From Planctomycetota bacterium (lineage in GTDB: Bacteria; Planctomycetota; UBA1135; JADKAF01): a stretch of DNA of 64,000 bases. The notes under the pieces are model-generated. The model searched no databases. It worked only from the letters and a program-made list of their open reading frames with translations, and was not told where the DNA came from. Every line of letters starts with the position of its first letter. Positions within the stretch are counted from its first letter, which is position 1. Location: contig JADKAF010000001.1 in assembly GCA_016719295.1 (NCBI GenBank), positions 1,240,001 to 1,304,000 of the forward strand, given 5' to 3'. This document shows, one piece after another, positions 42,643 to 51,238 of this stretch. The translations under genes were made by a program, and so were the position numbers.

Positions 42643-43989
42643 ATGCGCCGCACCGCCCTGCTCTTCGCGCTCTTCTCCTGCGTCCCGGCGCCGGCCCAGA
42701 GCCCCGGCGCGCACGCGCCGGAATCCGTGGCCTTCCGCTTCGCGCGCGGCGAGGTCACCTGGGCCGATTTCGACGACTTCATCGGCCGCGTGCATCGGCG
42801 CTCGCCCAAGGGCCAGAGCGCGCTCGAGCATCTGGTGAAGCGCCTCTTCGTCGAGGCCGAAGCCGCGCGCCGCGGCATCGTCGTCGGCGAAGCGGAATGG
42901 AACACCTTTCTCTCCCGCAGCCGCGCGGACCTCGAGGCTCGCGGACTCGGCAAGCTGGAGGATTGGCTCGCGAGGGAAGGCATCGAGCGAGCGAGCTTCG
43001 AGCGCTTGGCGCGCATCGACCTGCTGCTGGAGAAGCTCGTGCGGGAGGACCTGCGCCTCGGCGCGAGCACGGCGCCGACGCCGGCCCAGAGCCAGCTCTG
43101 GCTCGCGGACAAGACGAAGGCCAGCGCGCGCGCCACCACCGGCGATGCGACGCGCTTCGTCGCGCGCATCGAAGGCCGCGATCTCACGATCGCCGAGCTC
43201 GGGAGCGCCGTGCGCGAAATGCTCGATCGCTCGGCGTTGCTCGAGCTCGCTCGCGACGCCGCGGTCGAGGCTTCCGTCGCGCACGAAGCGCGGCGCCGCG
43301 CCGTGCCGCTCGAAGCGCCGCAGCTCGACGCCGAGCTCGCGCGCATGCGGAAGGACCTCACCGAGCATCCGCGCCTCGCGAGCCTCCCCTTCGCGGAGTA
43401 CCTGACGCAGCTCGGCCACGACGAAGCGAGCTTGCGCCTCGATCCGAACTTTCGCACGCGCGCCTGGCTCCACGCGCTGGTCGCCTCGCAGCGCGATACC
43501 GCGGGCTGGCGCGAGCATTACCGCGCCCGGCGTGCCGAGTTCGATCGTGCTCTCGGCGAGCGCCGCTCGGTCGCGTGGATCCTCTGCCGCGGCGCGGCCG
43601 AGGCGAATCCTCTCGTCGCGCGCTCGCAAGAGCAGGCGAAGGCGATGCTGGAGGAGCTGCGCTCGCGTCTCTTGCAGGAGCTCAGCTTCGCCGAGGCCGC
43701 GCGGCTGCACTCCGATCACGAGGCGAGCCGCGAGTTCGAAGGTCGCCTCGGTTGGCTGACGCGCCTCTCGACGCGCGCGGAGAAAGCCGTCGTCGACGCG
43801 GCCTTCGAGCTCCCCGCCGAGCAGATCTCCGCGCCTCTGCGCACGCGCGATGGCTACGCGCTGATCCGCGTGCTGGGTATCGAGCCGCCGCCCGACGAGG
43901 ACGCGATGGTCGAGCGAGTCCTCGCCTACGAGGTCTCGCGCGAGCGCGCGGCCCTGCTGCGGCGATTGAAGCTAGAGCCGCGCTTCTGA
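42643..43989 (+). CDS. Exported parvulin-type peptidyl-prolyl isomerase
   Basis: Protein of 448 residues. A signal peptide (MRRTALLFALFSCVPAPAQS) is followed by a SurA_N-like helical part (to about residue 300) and a PPIC/rotamase domain near 300-420: VAWILCRGAAEAN, LQELSFAEAARLHSDHEASR, GRLGWLTRLS, VVDAAFELPAEQISAPLRT and GYALIRVLGI. Substitution of the usual first strand His by Cys (ILC) may change activity. It lies 37 bp after the AAA+ gene, probably co-transcribed. Likely a periplasmic chaperone-isomerase. Confidence 0.83.
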   Translation: MRRTALLFALFSCVPAPAQSPGAHAPESVAFRFARGEVTWADFDDFIGRVHRRSPKGQSALEHLVKRLFVEAEAARRGIVVGEAEWNTFLSRSRADLEARGLGKLEDWLAREGIERASFERLARIDLLLEKLVREDLRLGASTAPTPAQSQLWLADKTKASARATTGDATRFVARIEGRDLTIAELGSAVREMLDRSALLELARDAAVEASVAHEARRRAVPLEAPQLDAELARMRKDLTEHPRLASLPFAEYLTQLGHDEASLRLDPNFRTRAWLHALVASQRDTAGWREHYRARRAEFDRALGERRSVAWILCRGAAEANPLVARSQEQAKAMLEELRSRLLQELSFAEAARLHSDHEASREFEGRLGWLTRLSTRAEKAVVDAAFELPAEQISAPLRTRDGYALIRVLGIEPPPDEDAMVERVLAYEVSRERAALLRRLKLEPRF

Positions 43990-44003
43990 GCGCCCCACGC
44001 TGC

Positions 44004-44969
44004 TCACGCCCGGGCGCCGAGCAGGCGCTGCCAAGCCTCGGCGCCGAGCTCGCCACCGCAGTCGAACGTCGACCGCGCGGCGATCGGCAGAGCTCGCGCG
44101 ACATCGCGCCCACGCCCTTCGCTCGCGAGCCAGCGAGCGATCTGATCGCAGCACTCGCCGACGCCGATCACGAAGCCGGCCGGCCCTGCGAAACCCACGC
44201 CTAGGGCGAAGCGCTCGAGGCGCTCGAGCGCCGCGGGCTCTTCCATGCGCTGGCGGAGGAACGCTCCGAGCGAGCGCGCGGCCATCAGATCCTGCCCATC
44301 CTCGAGCAGATCCTCCCAGAGCTCGATCGGCGCGGCGTCGGACTCGCTCTCGACGACTTCGCGCGCCAGCGAGGTGAGCACGACGACATCGAGGAAGATC
44401 TCCGCCGCCACGTGCTGAGCGGGGGTGCTCGAGAGCCAGCGCCGCAGATCCCAGAGTCCACGCCAGGCGTGCGAGGCGAGCGCGAGCCCCGTGGGCGACG
44501 GCGTCGGACGCAGCACCTCGTCGACGATCACGATCAAGGCCTGCAGCAAGGTCGACGGATCGATCCGCACGTCGTCGCCGACGAACATCTCGGGATCGAA
44601 GACCACCTTGTCGGCGCCCCATCCGCGCGAGAGCACCTGCAGGCGCGTACGGCTCCAGACCAGCGGAGCGGCCGTCTCGAAGTTGCCGAGGTAGGTGTCG
44701 ACGACATCGCAGAGGTCGCGATCGCCGAGGGCGATGTTGAGCGCCGAGGCGCAGCGATCCGTGCCGCCGCTCATCCGCATCTCGTCCTGTTGGACGGTGC
44801 AGAGTGCGACCGGATCGGTGGCGAGGATGCTCCGCACCTTGACCAGGCGCTCGTCGTCCTCCGCCAGGTCCGTCCACAGCAGCCAGCGGCCGCCTGCGAC
44901 CTGGCGCAGACCTTCCAGCGCTTCTCGGCCCCAGCACACGGCCGGTCCGGCGAAATGATGCCGTGTCAT
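44004..44969 (-). CDS. Protein of unknown function
   Basis: Protein of 321 residues with no family I recognise. It has no signal peptide or membrane helix, and is mixed alpha/beta at first (GRWLLWTDLAEDDERLVKV) then mainly helical. Several polar motifs, such as SGGTDRC and GVGECCDQIARWL, hold paired Cys residues. An excellent ribosome site (GAGGTGGAG) precedes ATG 44969, which supports the start. It follows the PilZ gene by 86 bp and may share its promoter. Cytoplasmic. Confidence 0.6.
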   Translation of the reverse strand: MTRHHFAGPAVCWGREALEGLRQVAGGRWLLWTDLAEDDERLVKVRSILATDPVALCTVQQDEMRMSGGTDRCASALNIALGDRDLCDVVDTYLGNFETAAPLVWSRTRLQVLSRGWGADKVVFDPEMFVGDDVRIDPSTLLQALIVIVDEVLRPTPSPTGLALASHAWRGLWDLRRWLSSTPAQHVAAEIFLDVVVLTSLAREVVESESDAAPIELWEDLLEDGQDLMAARSLGAFLRQRMEEPAALERLERFALGVGFAGPAGFVIGVGECCDQIARWLASEGRGRDVARALPIAARSTFDCGGELGAEAWQRLLGARA

Positions 44970-45055
44970 CAGCTCCACCTCTCGTGCGACTCGCAGCTCG
45001 CGTGCTTCATCGTCGCCCCTCTCGCGCGACCTTGAAGAGGCGCCTTGCGCCACCC

Positions 45056-45478
45056 TCAGATCGAGAAACGAATGACATGATCGACCACGCGGTCGCGGTG
45101 CTCGAGCGTGATCTCCTGGAACGCGAGCCCCAGGTTGCAGCAGCCGCTCTGCTCCTCCACGTCCTGCATCCACGCCACGCGGCAGATCGCGCGCACGGTG
45201 AAGGCCGAGCCGTCCGCCTGCGGGAGGTCGATCTCGACGCCGACGTTGAGGCGGCCGAGCAGCAGATCGGCGAAGCTCGTCCCGGCCGGGAGCTGGGCCA
45301 CGAGCAGGAGGCCGCCCGCCGATAGGTTGGTCGTCGTGCCGACCAGCATCTCCGGGCCGGGAACGCTCACGGCGGGGTGCGTCGGCAGGAAGCGATAGCG
45401 CACGGCGAGCTCGAGCTCGATGCGGCTGAACACGCGGTGGTTCGCGACGCCCAGGGCGCGCGGTACGGAGTCGGGCAT
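45056..45478 (-). CDS. PilZ domain protein
   Basis: Protein of 140 residues, a single PilZ domain. RVFSRIELELAVRYRF carries the Arg-rich start (R-x-x-x-R) and TTNLSAGGLLLVA the N-x-S-x-x-G motif, the two c-di-GMP contact sites. The rest fits the beta barrel and the closing helix. Such stand-alone PilZ proteins pass c-di-GMP level to surface or motility machinery. Whether it acts on the pseudopilus genes is unknown. Divergent from the cysteine desulfurase with 38 bp between starts. Confidence 0.87.
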   Translation of the reverse strand: MPDSVPRALGVANHRVFSRIELELAVRYRFLPTHPAVSVPGPEMLVGTTTNLSAGGLLLVAQLPAGTSFADLLLGRLNVGVEIDLPQADGSAFTVRAICRVAWMQDVEEQSGCCNLGLAFQEITLEHRDRVVDHVIRFSI

Positions 45479-45516
45479 GGCTGGCCTCGTTCGCCCGTCG
45501 TCTCGGGAGGGGTAGG

Positions 45517-46770
45517 ATGAGTCTGGCGACCCCGGTTCCCCGCCTCGGACGACGACCCACGCATCGACCGCGCGCGCCGCGCGCCTTGAGCCCCCCTCCT
45601 CTCGTGATCTACCTCGACTGCAACGCCACGACTCGCCCCCGCCCCGAGGTGGTCCAGGCGCTGCTCCCCTACCTGGGCGAGCGCTTCGGAAACGCCTCGA
45701 GCGTCCATCGCCGAGGGCAGGCGGCCAAGGCCGCCTTGGAGGCCGCGCGCGAGAGCGTCGGCCGCGCGCTCGGAGCCGAGCATGGTCGCGAGCTCGTGTT
45801 CACCTCGGGCGGGACCGAGGGCGACGTCCTGGCGCTGCGCGGCGCGCTGCGCGCGCGCCCCGAGCGACGCCACGTGATCGTGAGCACGATCGAGCACGAA
45901 GCCGTGCTCAACACGGCGCGCGCGCTCGCCGCCGAGGGCTGCGAGGTGGACTTCGCCCCCGTCGACGCGAATGGCGTCGTACGCCTCGACGTCCTGCAGC
46001 GCATGCTGCGACCGGACACCTGCATCGTCTCCGTGATGTGGGCCAACAACGAGACCGGCGTCGTGCAGCCGATCGCGAAGATCGGCGAGCTCGCGCGCTC
46101 CGTCGGCGCGCTCTTCCACACCGACGCGGTGCAGGCGCTCGGCAAGCTGCCTCTGCGCGTCCGCGAGCTGCCGCTGGATCTCCTCAGCGTGTCTGCCCAC
46201 AAGGTCGAAGGACCGCAAGGCGTCGGCGCGCTCTGGATCCGCACCGCGGTCTCCTGGCTCGCGCCGATCCAAGGCGGCGGACAAGAGCGCGGTCGCCGGC
46301 CAGGCACGCACAACTTGGCGGGGATCGTCGGCTTCGCCCGGGCGTGCGACCTCGCCCTCGCGGAGCTCGCGGAGAAAGCACCGCGCTGGGCGGCGCTGCG
46401 CGATCGACTCGAGCGCGGCCTGCAACGCGAGCTCGCCGGCGTGACGGTGCACGGCGCGAGCGTCGAGCGCGTGTCGAACACGAGCTTCGTCTCGTTCGCC
46501 GGCGTCGACGGCGAAGCCGTGCTGATGCTGCTCGACGAGCACGGCATCTGCGTGTCGACGGGCTCCGCGTGCACGGCGGGCGATGACGCGCCGTCGCACG
46601 TGCTGCTGGCCGCGGGTGTGTCCGAGGCGCTCGCCCGCGCCTCGGTGCGCTTCTCCCTCGGACGCGAGACCACCGCGGAGCAGATCGACGAGACGATCGA
46701 GCGCACGGTGGAGATCGTGGCTCATCTGCGCGCGCTCGCGCCGCCGGGGCTCGAGGTCCTGACGCCATGA
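45517..46770 (+). CDS. Cysteine desulfurase (NifS/IscS-like)
   Basis: Protein of 417 residues, fold type I PLP enzyme. The family core starts with IYLDCNATTRPRPEVV and goes on with FTSGGTEGD, the HIS-type motif STIEHEAVLNTA, WANNETGV, the PLP lysine in SVSAHKVEGPQGVG and the active-site loop STGSACTAGD with the catalytic Cys. It moves sulfur from cysteine to iron-sulfur or tRNA thiolation partners. ATG 45517 has a strong GGAGGGG site but adds a 29-residue Arg/Pro leader; GTG 45604 would give the usual N-terminus. The stop overlaps the next start by 4 bp. Confidence 0.9.
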   Translation: MSLATPVPRLGRRPTHRPRAPRALSPPPLVIYLDCNATTRPRPEVVQALLPYLGERFGNASSVHRRGQAAKAALEAARESVGRALGAEHGRELVFTSGGTEGDVLALRGALRARPERRHVIVSTIEHEAVLNTARALAAEGCEVDFAPVDANGVVRLDVLQRMLRPDTCIVSVMWANNETGVVQPIAKIGELARSVGALFHTDAVQALGKLPLRVRELPLDLLSVSAHKVEGPQGVGALWIRTAVSWLAPIQGGGQERGRRPGTHNLAGIVGFARACDLALAELAEKAPRWAALRDRLERGLQRELAGVTVHGASVERVSNTSFVSFAGVDGEAVLMLLDEHGICVSTGSACTAGDDAPSHVLLAAGVSEALARASVRFSLGRETTAEQIDETIERTVEIVAHLRALAPPGLEVLTP

Positions 46771-48749
46771 GACTTCGAGCGATGGCGCTCGCGCTCGGCC
46801 TGCTGTCGGCGGCCTTCGGCAGCGCGATGGCCCAGGAGCCCACGCCAGCGGACAGCGGTCGCCTCCGGGCCGCGCGCTGGAATGCAGCGCTGCTCGAGCT
46901 CGCGGAACGCGACCGCCTCATGCTCATCCCGCGCGGCCAGACCTTGCTCGCGCAGACCTCGTTCGACCGGAGCGGCGGCAACGACGATGGCTTCAGCGGT
47001 CGCTGGTCCCCACTCCGCCGAGAGAGCAACGGCGAGTACGTGCTCTTCGACGAGCGCGGCGCGGGGTCGCTCACGCGCCTGCACTTCGCGTTCTTCGACT
47101 CGATCCAGCCGGGCCAAGGTCGCGAAGACTACGAGCTGCGTGCCTACTTCGAAGGCGAGAGCACGCCGCGGATCGCGCTGCCGTTGAAGGAGCTCGTCTC
47201 CGGGACGCGCGCGCCTTTCCTCCCGCCGTTCGTCGGCGACGACCGCGTTTCACCGGGCGGGCCGTTCGTCTTCTACCCGCTGAGCTACCGCAGCGCTCTG
47301 AAGATAACCACGACCGGCGCGCCGAACTTCTTCGCCTTCCAAGGCGTGCGCCTTCGCGAAGCCCGCGGCGTCTCCAGCTTCGACCCGCGCTTCGACGAGC
47401 CCGCGGCTGCCGCAGAGCGCCTCCTCTCCGTGGCGCGCGCTCCGCGAGCTCGCACGGGCGAGCAGAGCCTCTCGCTCCGCGGCACCGCCGCGCCGGGCCA
47501 GCCCTTCGTCCTGCTCGACCACGCCGGACCGGGCGTGCTCGAGCGCCTCGTCTTCGAGCTGCCGGCGACGCTGGCGCAAGGCCTGCGGCTCCGGGCGACG
47601 TGGGAGCGCGAGACGCTGCCGGCGATCGATGCTCCGCTCGGCTTCCTCTTCGGCAACGAGCTAGGCAACGGCCCCGTGCAGGCGGTGCTCTTCGGCTTCG
47701 CCCCGGCGGACGCGCGCGGCTGGATCGACCTGCCGATGCCTTTCGCGCAGCACGCGCGCATCGAGATCCTCGCGGAGCAAAGCGTCGAGCTCGCCGTGCG
47801 CATCGATTGGCGCCCCGGAGCGCCGCCCGCGGGCTTCGGCCATCTGCGCGGCGAGCTGCGCGAGACGCTCGCACCCCGGAACGGCGAGGACGTGCTGCTC
47901 CTCCAGGCGAACGGCCGCGGTCGGCTCGCCGCCGTGATCGCCTCGATGGGCTGGCGCGCGAGCAGCGCGCCTCCGCGGGGGCGGCTCTTCCTCGAAGGCG
48001 ACGAGCGACTCTTCCTCGACGGACGCCGCTCGCCCGCGCTGCACGGCACGGGCTCGGAGGAGTTCTTCGACTGGGGCTGGTACGACACCGGCGTGGATCG
48101 TCCCTTCACGCTGCCGCTCCACGGCTATCCCGAGTGGAAGCTCGAGGCGCAGCGAGACGAGACCGCGTGCTATCGCTGCTTCCTGCACGCGCCGATCTCG
48201 TGGGAGCGCGAAGCGCTCTTGGGACTGGAGCATGGCCCGACGAACACCGAGCACGCGGAGTACCGCACGCTCTCGCTCTTCTACGCGCAGAGCGCGCCTG
48301 GGCTCGAGCGCACGGACGCGATCGACGTCGGCGACCCGGCGGCGGAGAGCGCCCACGCCTGGAACGATCCGAGCGGCGCGCTGCTGCCGACGCTGACGGG
48401 TGAGTTCGAAGGCGCAGGTGGCGCGCCGCTCTCCGATGCAGGTCGCCGCGGCGTCGGTGCCCACAGCTTCCGCCTCGCCCTGCGCAGCGACAACGACGGC
48501 GTGCGCTTGCGGCGCCTCTGCGATCAAGCGCTCGCTCCGCAGCAAGCCGAGGTCTACGTCGACGGCGCGTACGTCGGCACTTGGTACCAAGCGCGGTCGA
48601 ATCCGCTGCGGCGCTGGCTCGAGGACGAGCTCGAGTTCCCGCCCGCATTCACTCGAGGCAAGAGCTCGATCGAAGTACGCCTCGAGCCGCGCGGCTCGCG
48701 CTGGAACGCCTACCGCTACGAGGCTTGGTCGTATCTGCAGGCGCCGTAG
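46767..48749 (+). CDS. Exported DUF2961 (GH172-type) protein
   Basis: Protein of 660 residues. Signal peptide (ALALGLLSAAFGSAMAQ). The DUF2961 pattern is seen in SFDRSGGNDDGFSGRW, GAGSLTRLHFAF, LHGTGSEEFFDWGWYDTG and GLEHGPTNTEH. DUF2961 founds glycoside hydrolase family GH172, with known members acting on difructose anhydride or D-arabinan-type substrates. The SEE acidic pair may hold a catalytic residue, though this is by position only. The C-terminal half repeats beta-sandwich-like sequence. The ATG overlaps the cysteine desulfurase stop by 4 bp, an odd functional pairing. Confidence 0.78.
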   Translation: MRLRAMALALGLLSAAFGSAMAQEPTPADSGRLRAARWNAALLELAERDRLMLIPRGQTLLAQTSFDRSGGNDDGFSGRWSPLRRESNGEYVLFDERGAGSLTRLHFAFFDSIQPGQGREDYELRAYFEGESTPRIALPLKELVSGTRAPFLPPFVGDDRVSPGGPFVFYPLSYRSALKITTTGAPNFFAFQGVRLREARGVSSFDPRFDEPAAAAERLLSVARAPRARTGEQSLSLRGTAAPGQPFVLLDHAGPGVLERLVFELPATLAQGLRLRATWERETLPAIDAPLGFLFGNELGNGPVQAVLFGFAPADARGWIDLPMPFAQHARIEILAEQSVELAVRIDWRPGAPPAGFGHLRGELRETLAPRNGEDVLLLQANGRGRLAAVIASMGWRASSAPPRGRLFLEGDERLFLDGRRSPALHGTGSEEFFDWGWYDTGVDRPFTLPLHGYPEWKLEAQRDETACYRCFLHAPISWEREALLGLEHGPTNTEHAEYRTLSLFYAQSAPGLERTDAIDVGDPAAESAHAWNDPSGALLPTLTGEFEGAGGAPLSDAGRRGVGAHSFRLALRSDNDGVRLRRLCDQALAPQQAEVYVDGAYVGTWYQARSNPLRRWLEDELEFPPAFTRGKSSIEVRLEPRGSRWNAYRYEAWSYLQAP

Positions 48750-48777
48750 CGCGCGCGAGCACGCGATGTCGCGCGCG
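48750..48777. terminator. Hairpin between convergent genes
   Basis: A 9-bp perfect stem of alternating CG with a 10-nt loop sits right after the stop of the DUF2961 gene and before the end of the GT39-type gene. Likely a shared terminator; alternating CG could also form Z-DNA-like structure. Confidence 0.55.
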
Positions 48778-48791
48778 GCGTCCATCGCGGC

Positions 48792-50663
48792 TCAGGAGCG
48801 CGGGCGGAGCGCGTAGAGCCGCAGCTCGGGGCCGCCGATCGACGCGCCGCGATGTGCGCTGCCTTGCGTGACGAGCTCGACGCGGGGGAGATCGCTCCGC
48901 AGCTCTCCACCTGGGTCGAGCTTCCACAGCACTTCGTTGCGCTCGATCAAGGCGAGGAAGCGCCGCACCTCCGGATAGGTCGTCGAGGCGAGATCATCGA
49001 AGACGCCATCGACGAAGCCGCTCCAGAGATAGCGATCCAGGCCGAGAGCGAGCAGCGCGTCGTAGAGCGCCTCCGCGTTCGGCAAGGTCCAACCAGGCAA
49101 GTCGCCGGGCGCGCGTTGGAGCCCCAGCGCCTGAAGCCGCGGCAGGAGCGCCGTCACCGTCTCGGCGCCCCGCGCGGCGGCATAGCGGCCGAGGAACTCG
49201 TCCCAGATCACGAGGGCGTCCGGTCGGAGAGTGCTCGCCAGGTTGAGCTCGAGCGCCCGCTCCGAGAGCGCGGGATACTCGGGATTGTGCAGGAAGCCGA
49301 GCTCACCGGCTCCGCGGCGAGCGCGCAACGTCACCAAGCCTCCGCCGATCGATCCTTCGCCGGCGAGGCGTTGGGCCGCATCGAAGCGCGTGTCGCCGCG
49401 ACCGACCGCACGCGCTTGCTCGAGCCCGGCCCACAGCGACGGAACGACGCAGGCCAGCACGAGCGCGCCGGCGACGAGTGGCCCGAAGGGAGAGCGCACG
49501 CGGGCCGCGAGCTCTTGGGCGAGCGCGGCGATGCCGATCGCCAGCACCGGTGCGAGCACCAGGAAGTAGCGCGTATAGCGGATCGCGTTGCTGCTCGCGA
49601 CGGCGAAGAAGGCCAGAGCGAAGAGCAAGAGCGCCGCGGCGGCGCGAGGCCGGCGCGCCGCGAGCGTGACCGCGCCGGCGAGCGCCGCGAGCAGCGCGAA
49701 GACCGAGCCTGCCACATGAGGCAGGCTGGTCAGCGAGTGGAACCTGCGCGGAGGCGCCGCATCCTCGAAGCCGAACCAGACCCAGTCTCGGGCCTCGAAG
49801 TGCGTGCGCAGCCAGGCTAGATAGGCTTCGTGATTCGCCAGCAGATCCGGCATCCCGACCAGCAGACCGACGCCCAGCCCCGCGGCGATCGCCGCCGCTC
49901 CGCGCAGCGCCCCCGTCGCTCCGCCCCAGCGCGCGGCGTTCCCGGAGCGCGAGGGCACCGCCCAGGCGAAGGCGACGGCGAGTCCCGCGAGGCCGCCGAG
50001 GTACTTCGAGGCCACCGCCAGCCCGGTCGCGGCTCCGGCGGCGAAGCCGATCCCCGCCCGCTTCTCTTCGAGGAGCCGGAGCGCGAGCCAGAGCGCCGCG
50101 GTGGTCCAGAGAGCGTGCGGCATCTCGGTCACCATGTAGCGGGCGTATTGCAGCGCCAGCGGGCTCGCCGCGAAGAGCAAGGCCGCCGCCGCCGCCGGCA
50201 CGGGATCGAGGACGCGCCGCGCGAGCCGATGGCAGAGCCAGATCGTCGCCAGCGCCAGGATCCAGGTCAGGGCGCGCGCCGAGCCGAGCAGCGCCGTGGG
50301 TCCCGCGTACCAACCCACCCGCAGCTCGGCGAAGAGGTCCTGCAGCGAGGGCAGCAGACCGAAGCTGCGGCCTGCGAACCACTCCGCCCGCAGCAAGTGG
50401 TAGCTGTGCGGCGGCCAGTTGGCTTCCGGCGGGAAAGGTGCGCGCAGCTCGATCGCGAGCGCGGTCGCGACGACCTGCGTCTCGTCGACGAAGGGGTAGG
50501 CTTCGCGCGCCCACCACGCACCGAGGGTCGGAGCGAGGAACGCGGCCAAGAGAAGCAGCGTCGCCAGCCAGCCTCGGAGCCGCTCTCCCGGGCCGACCGA
50601 GGTCGAGCGCGGCGGAGCTCCTTCGCGGCGGGGCGCGTCGGCGGGTTCGGCGGAGTGGGGCAC
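48792..50663 (-). CDS. GT39/ArnT-like membrane glycosyltransferase
   Basis: Protein of about 620 residues with 10-13 hydrophobic segments in the first about 450 residues and a soluble C-terminal domain. The first extracytoplasmic loop has YPFVDETQVVATALAIE, with the D-E pair typical of GT-C enzymes. MVTEMPHALWTTAALWLALRL is the conserved second region of PMT/ArnT-like proteins (quoted in part). It would transfer sugars from polyprenyl phosphate donors outside the cell. The start is unclear: GTG 50663 is taken because an opposing gene starts at 50684. TTG 50678 is also possible, and a longer frame would overlap that gene. Confidence 0.72.
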   Translation of the reverse strand: MPHSAEPADAPRREGAPPRSTSVGPGERLRGWLATLLLLAAFLAPTLGAWWAREAYPFVDETQVVATALAIELRAPFPPEANWPPHSYHLLRAEWFAGRSFGLLPSLQDLFAELRVGWYAGPTALLGSARALTWILALATIWLCHRLARRVLDPVPAAAAALLFAASPLALQYARYMVTEMPHALWTTAALWLALRLLEEKRAGIGFAAGAATGLAVASKYLGGLAGLAVAFAWAVPSRSGNAARWGGATGALRGAAAIAAGLGVGLLVGMPDLLANHEAYLAWLRTHFEARDWVWFGFEDAAPPRRFHSLTSLPHVAGSVFALLAALAGAVTLAARRPRAAAALLLFALAFFAVASSNAIRYTRYFLVLAPVLAIGIAALAQELAARVRSPFGPLVAGALVLACVVPSLWAGLEQARAVGRGDTRFDAAQRLAGEGSIGGGLVTLRARRGAGELGFLHNPEYPALSERALELNLASTLRPDALVIWDEFLGRYAAARGAETVTALLPRLQALGLQRAPGDLPGWTLPNAEALYDALLALGLDRYLWSGFVDGVFDDLASTTYPEVRRFLALIERNEVLWKLDPGGELRSDLPRVELVTQGSAHRGASIGGPELRLYALRPRS

Positions 50664-50683
50664 GTTCGTGAGCGGCAAGTGCG

Positions 50684-51199
50684 ATGCGCCTAGAAGCCGG
50701 TGAGATTCTGCGTGTACGCGCGATCGGACGTGGTGCAAGGCTGCACCACTTCGAGGAGGGATCGGGTGGACACGTCGCCACGCTGGAGCTGCCGCGCCGC
50801 GGGCCAGCGATCTTCCGCGAGGGCGAAGATGCCTTTTTTCTGGAGCGAGGCAAAGGCTGGATCCGAAGCTACTTCCAGATGTGGGATGCCGAACGCGAGT
50901 GGCTCGGCGCCTCTTACCGCTGGAGCCCGTGGCGCCGGCGCATCGTCGTGCATGTGGCGAACGGCACCTACAACCTCCTCCCCTCCGCTGGTTTCGGGCG
51001 CGGATTCCGCCTCGTGGATGCACGTGGCGACGTCGTGCTCGAGCTGCGTCCCGAGCGCGCGTTCTCGCGCACATGGCGCGTGGCCCCCCTCCGGCGCGTC
51101 GAGCCGGCCGTCGTCGCGCTGGTATTCTTCCTCGCGCGTCGTCACGCTCTCGAGAGCCTCCTCCCCGGTGGTCGCGCCCGCGCGGCGCGCCGCACCTGA
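50684..51199 (+). CDS. Small protein of unknown function, possibly tubby-like fold
   Basis: Protein of 171 residues, beta-strand rich. Alternating hydrophobic/aromatic strands (AFFLERGKGWIRSYFQMWD, YNLLPSAGFGRGFRLVDARG) and a final hydrophobic helix (EPAVVALVFFLARRHAL) resemble the LURP-one/scramblase tubby C-terminal fold, where such a helix sits in the barrel. This is low-certainty structural reading. It is divergent from the GT39-type gene with about 20 bp between starts and 39 bp before the FAD oxidoreductase, so it probably belongs to that operon. Confidence 0.5.
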   Translation: MRLEAGEILRVRAIGRGARLHHFEEGSGGHVATLELPRRGPAIFREGEDAFFLERGKGWIRSYFQMWDAEREWLGASYRWSPWRRRIVVHVANGTYNLLPSAGFGRGFRLVDARGDVVLELRPERAFSRTWRVAPLRRVEPAVVALVFFLARRHALESLLPGGRARAARRT

Positions 51200-51238
51200 T
51201 TCCCCGTCCGCCTCCCTCACCGCCCCGAAGCTCGATCG

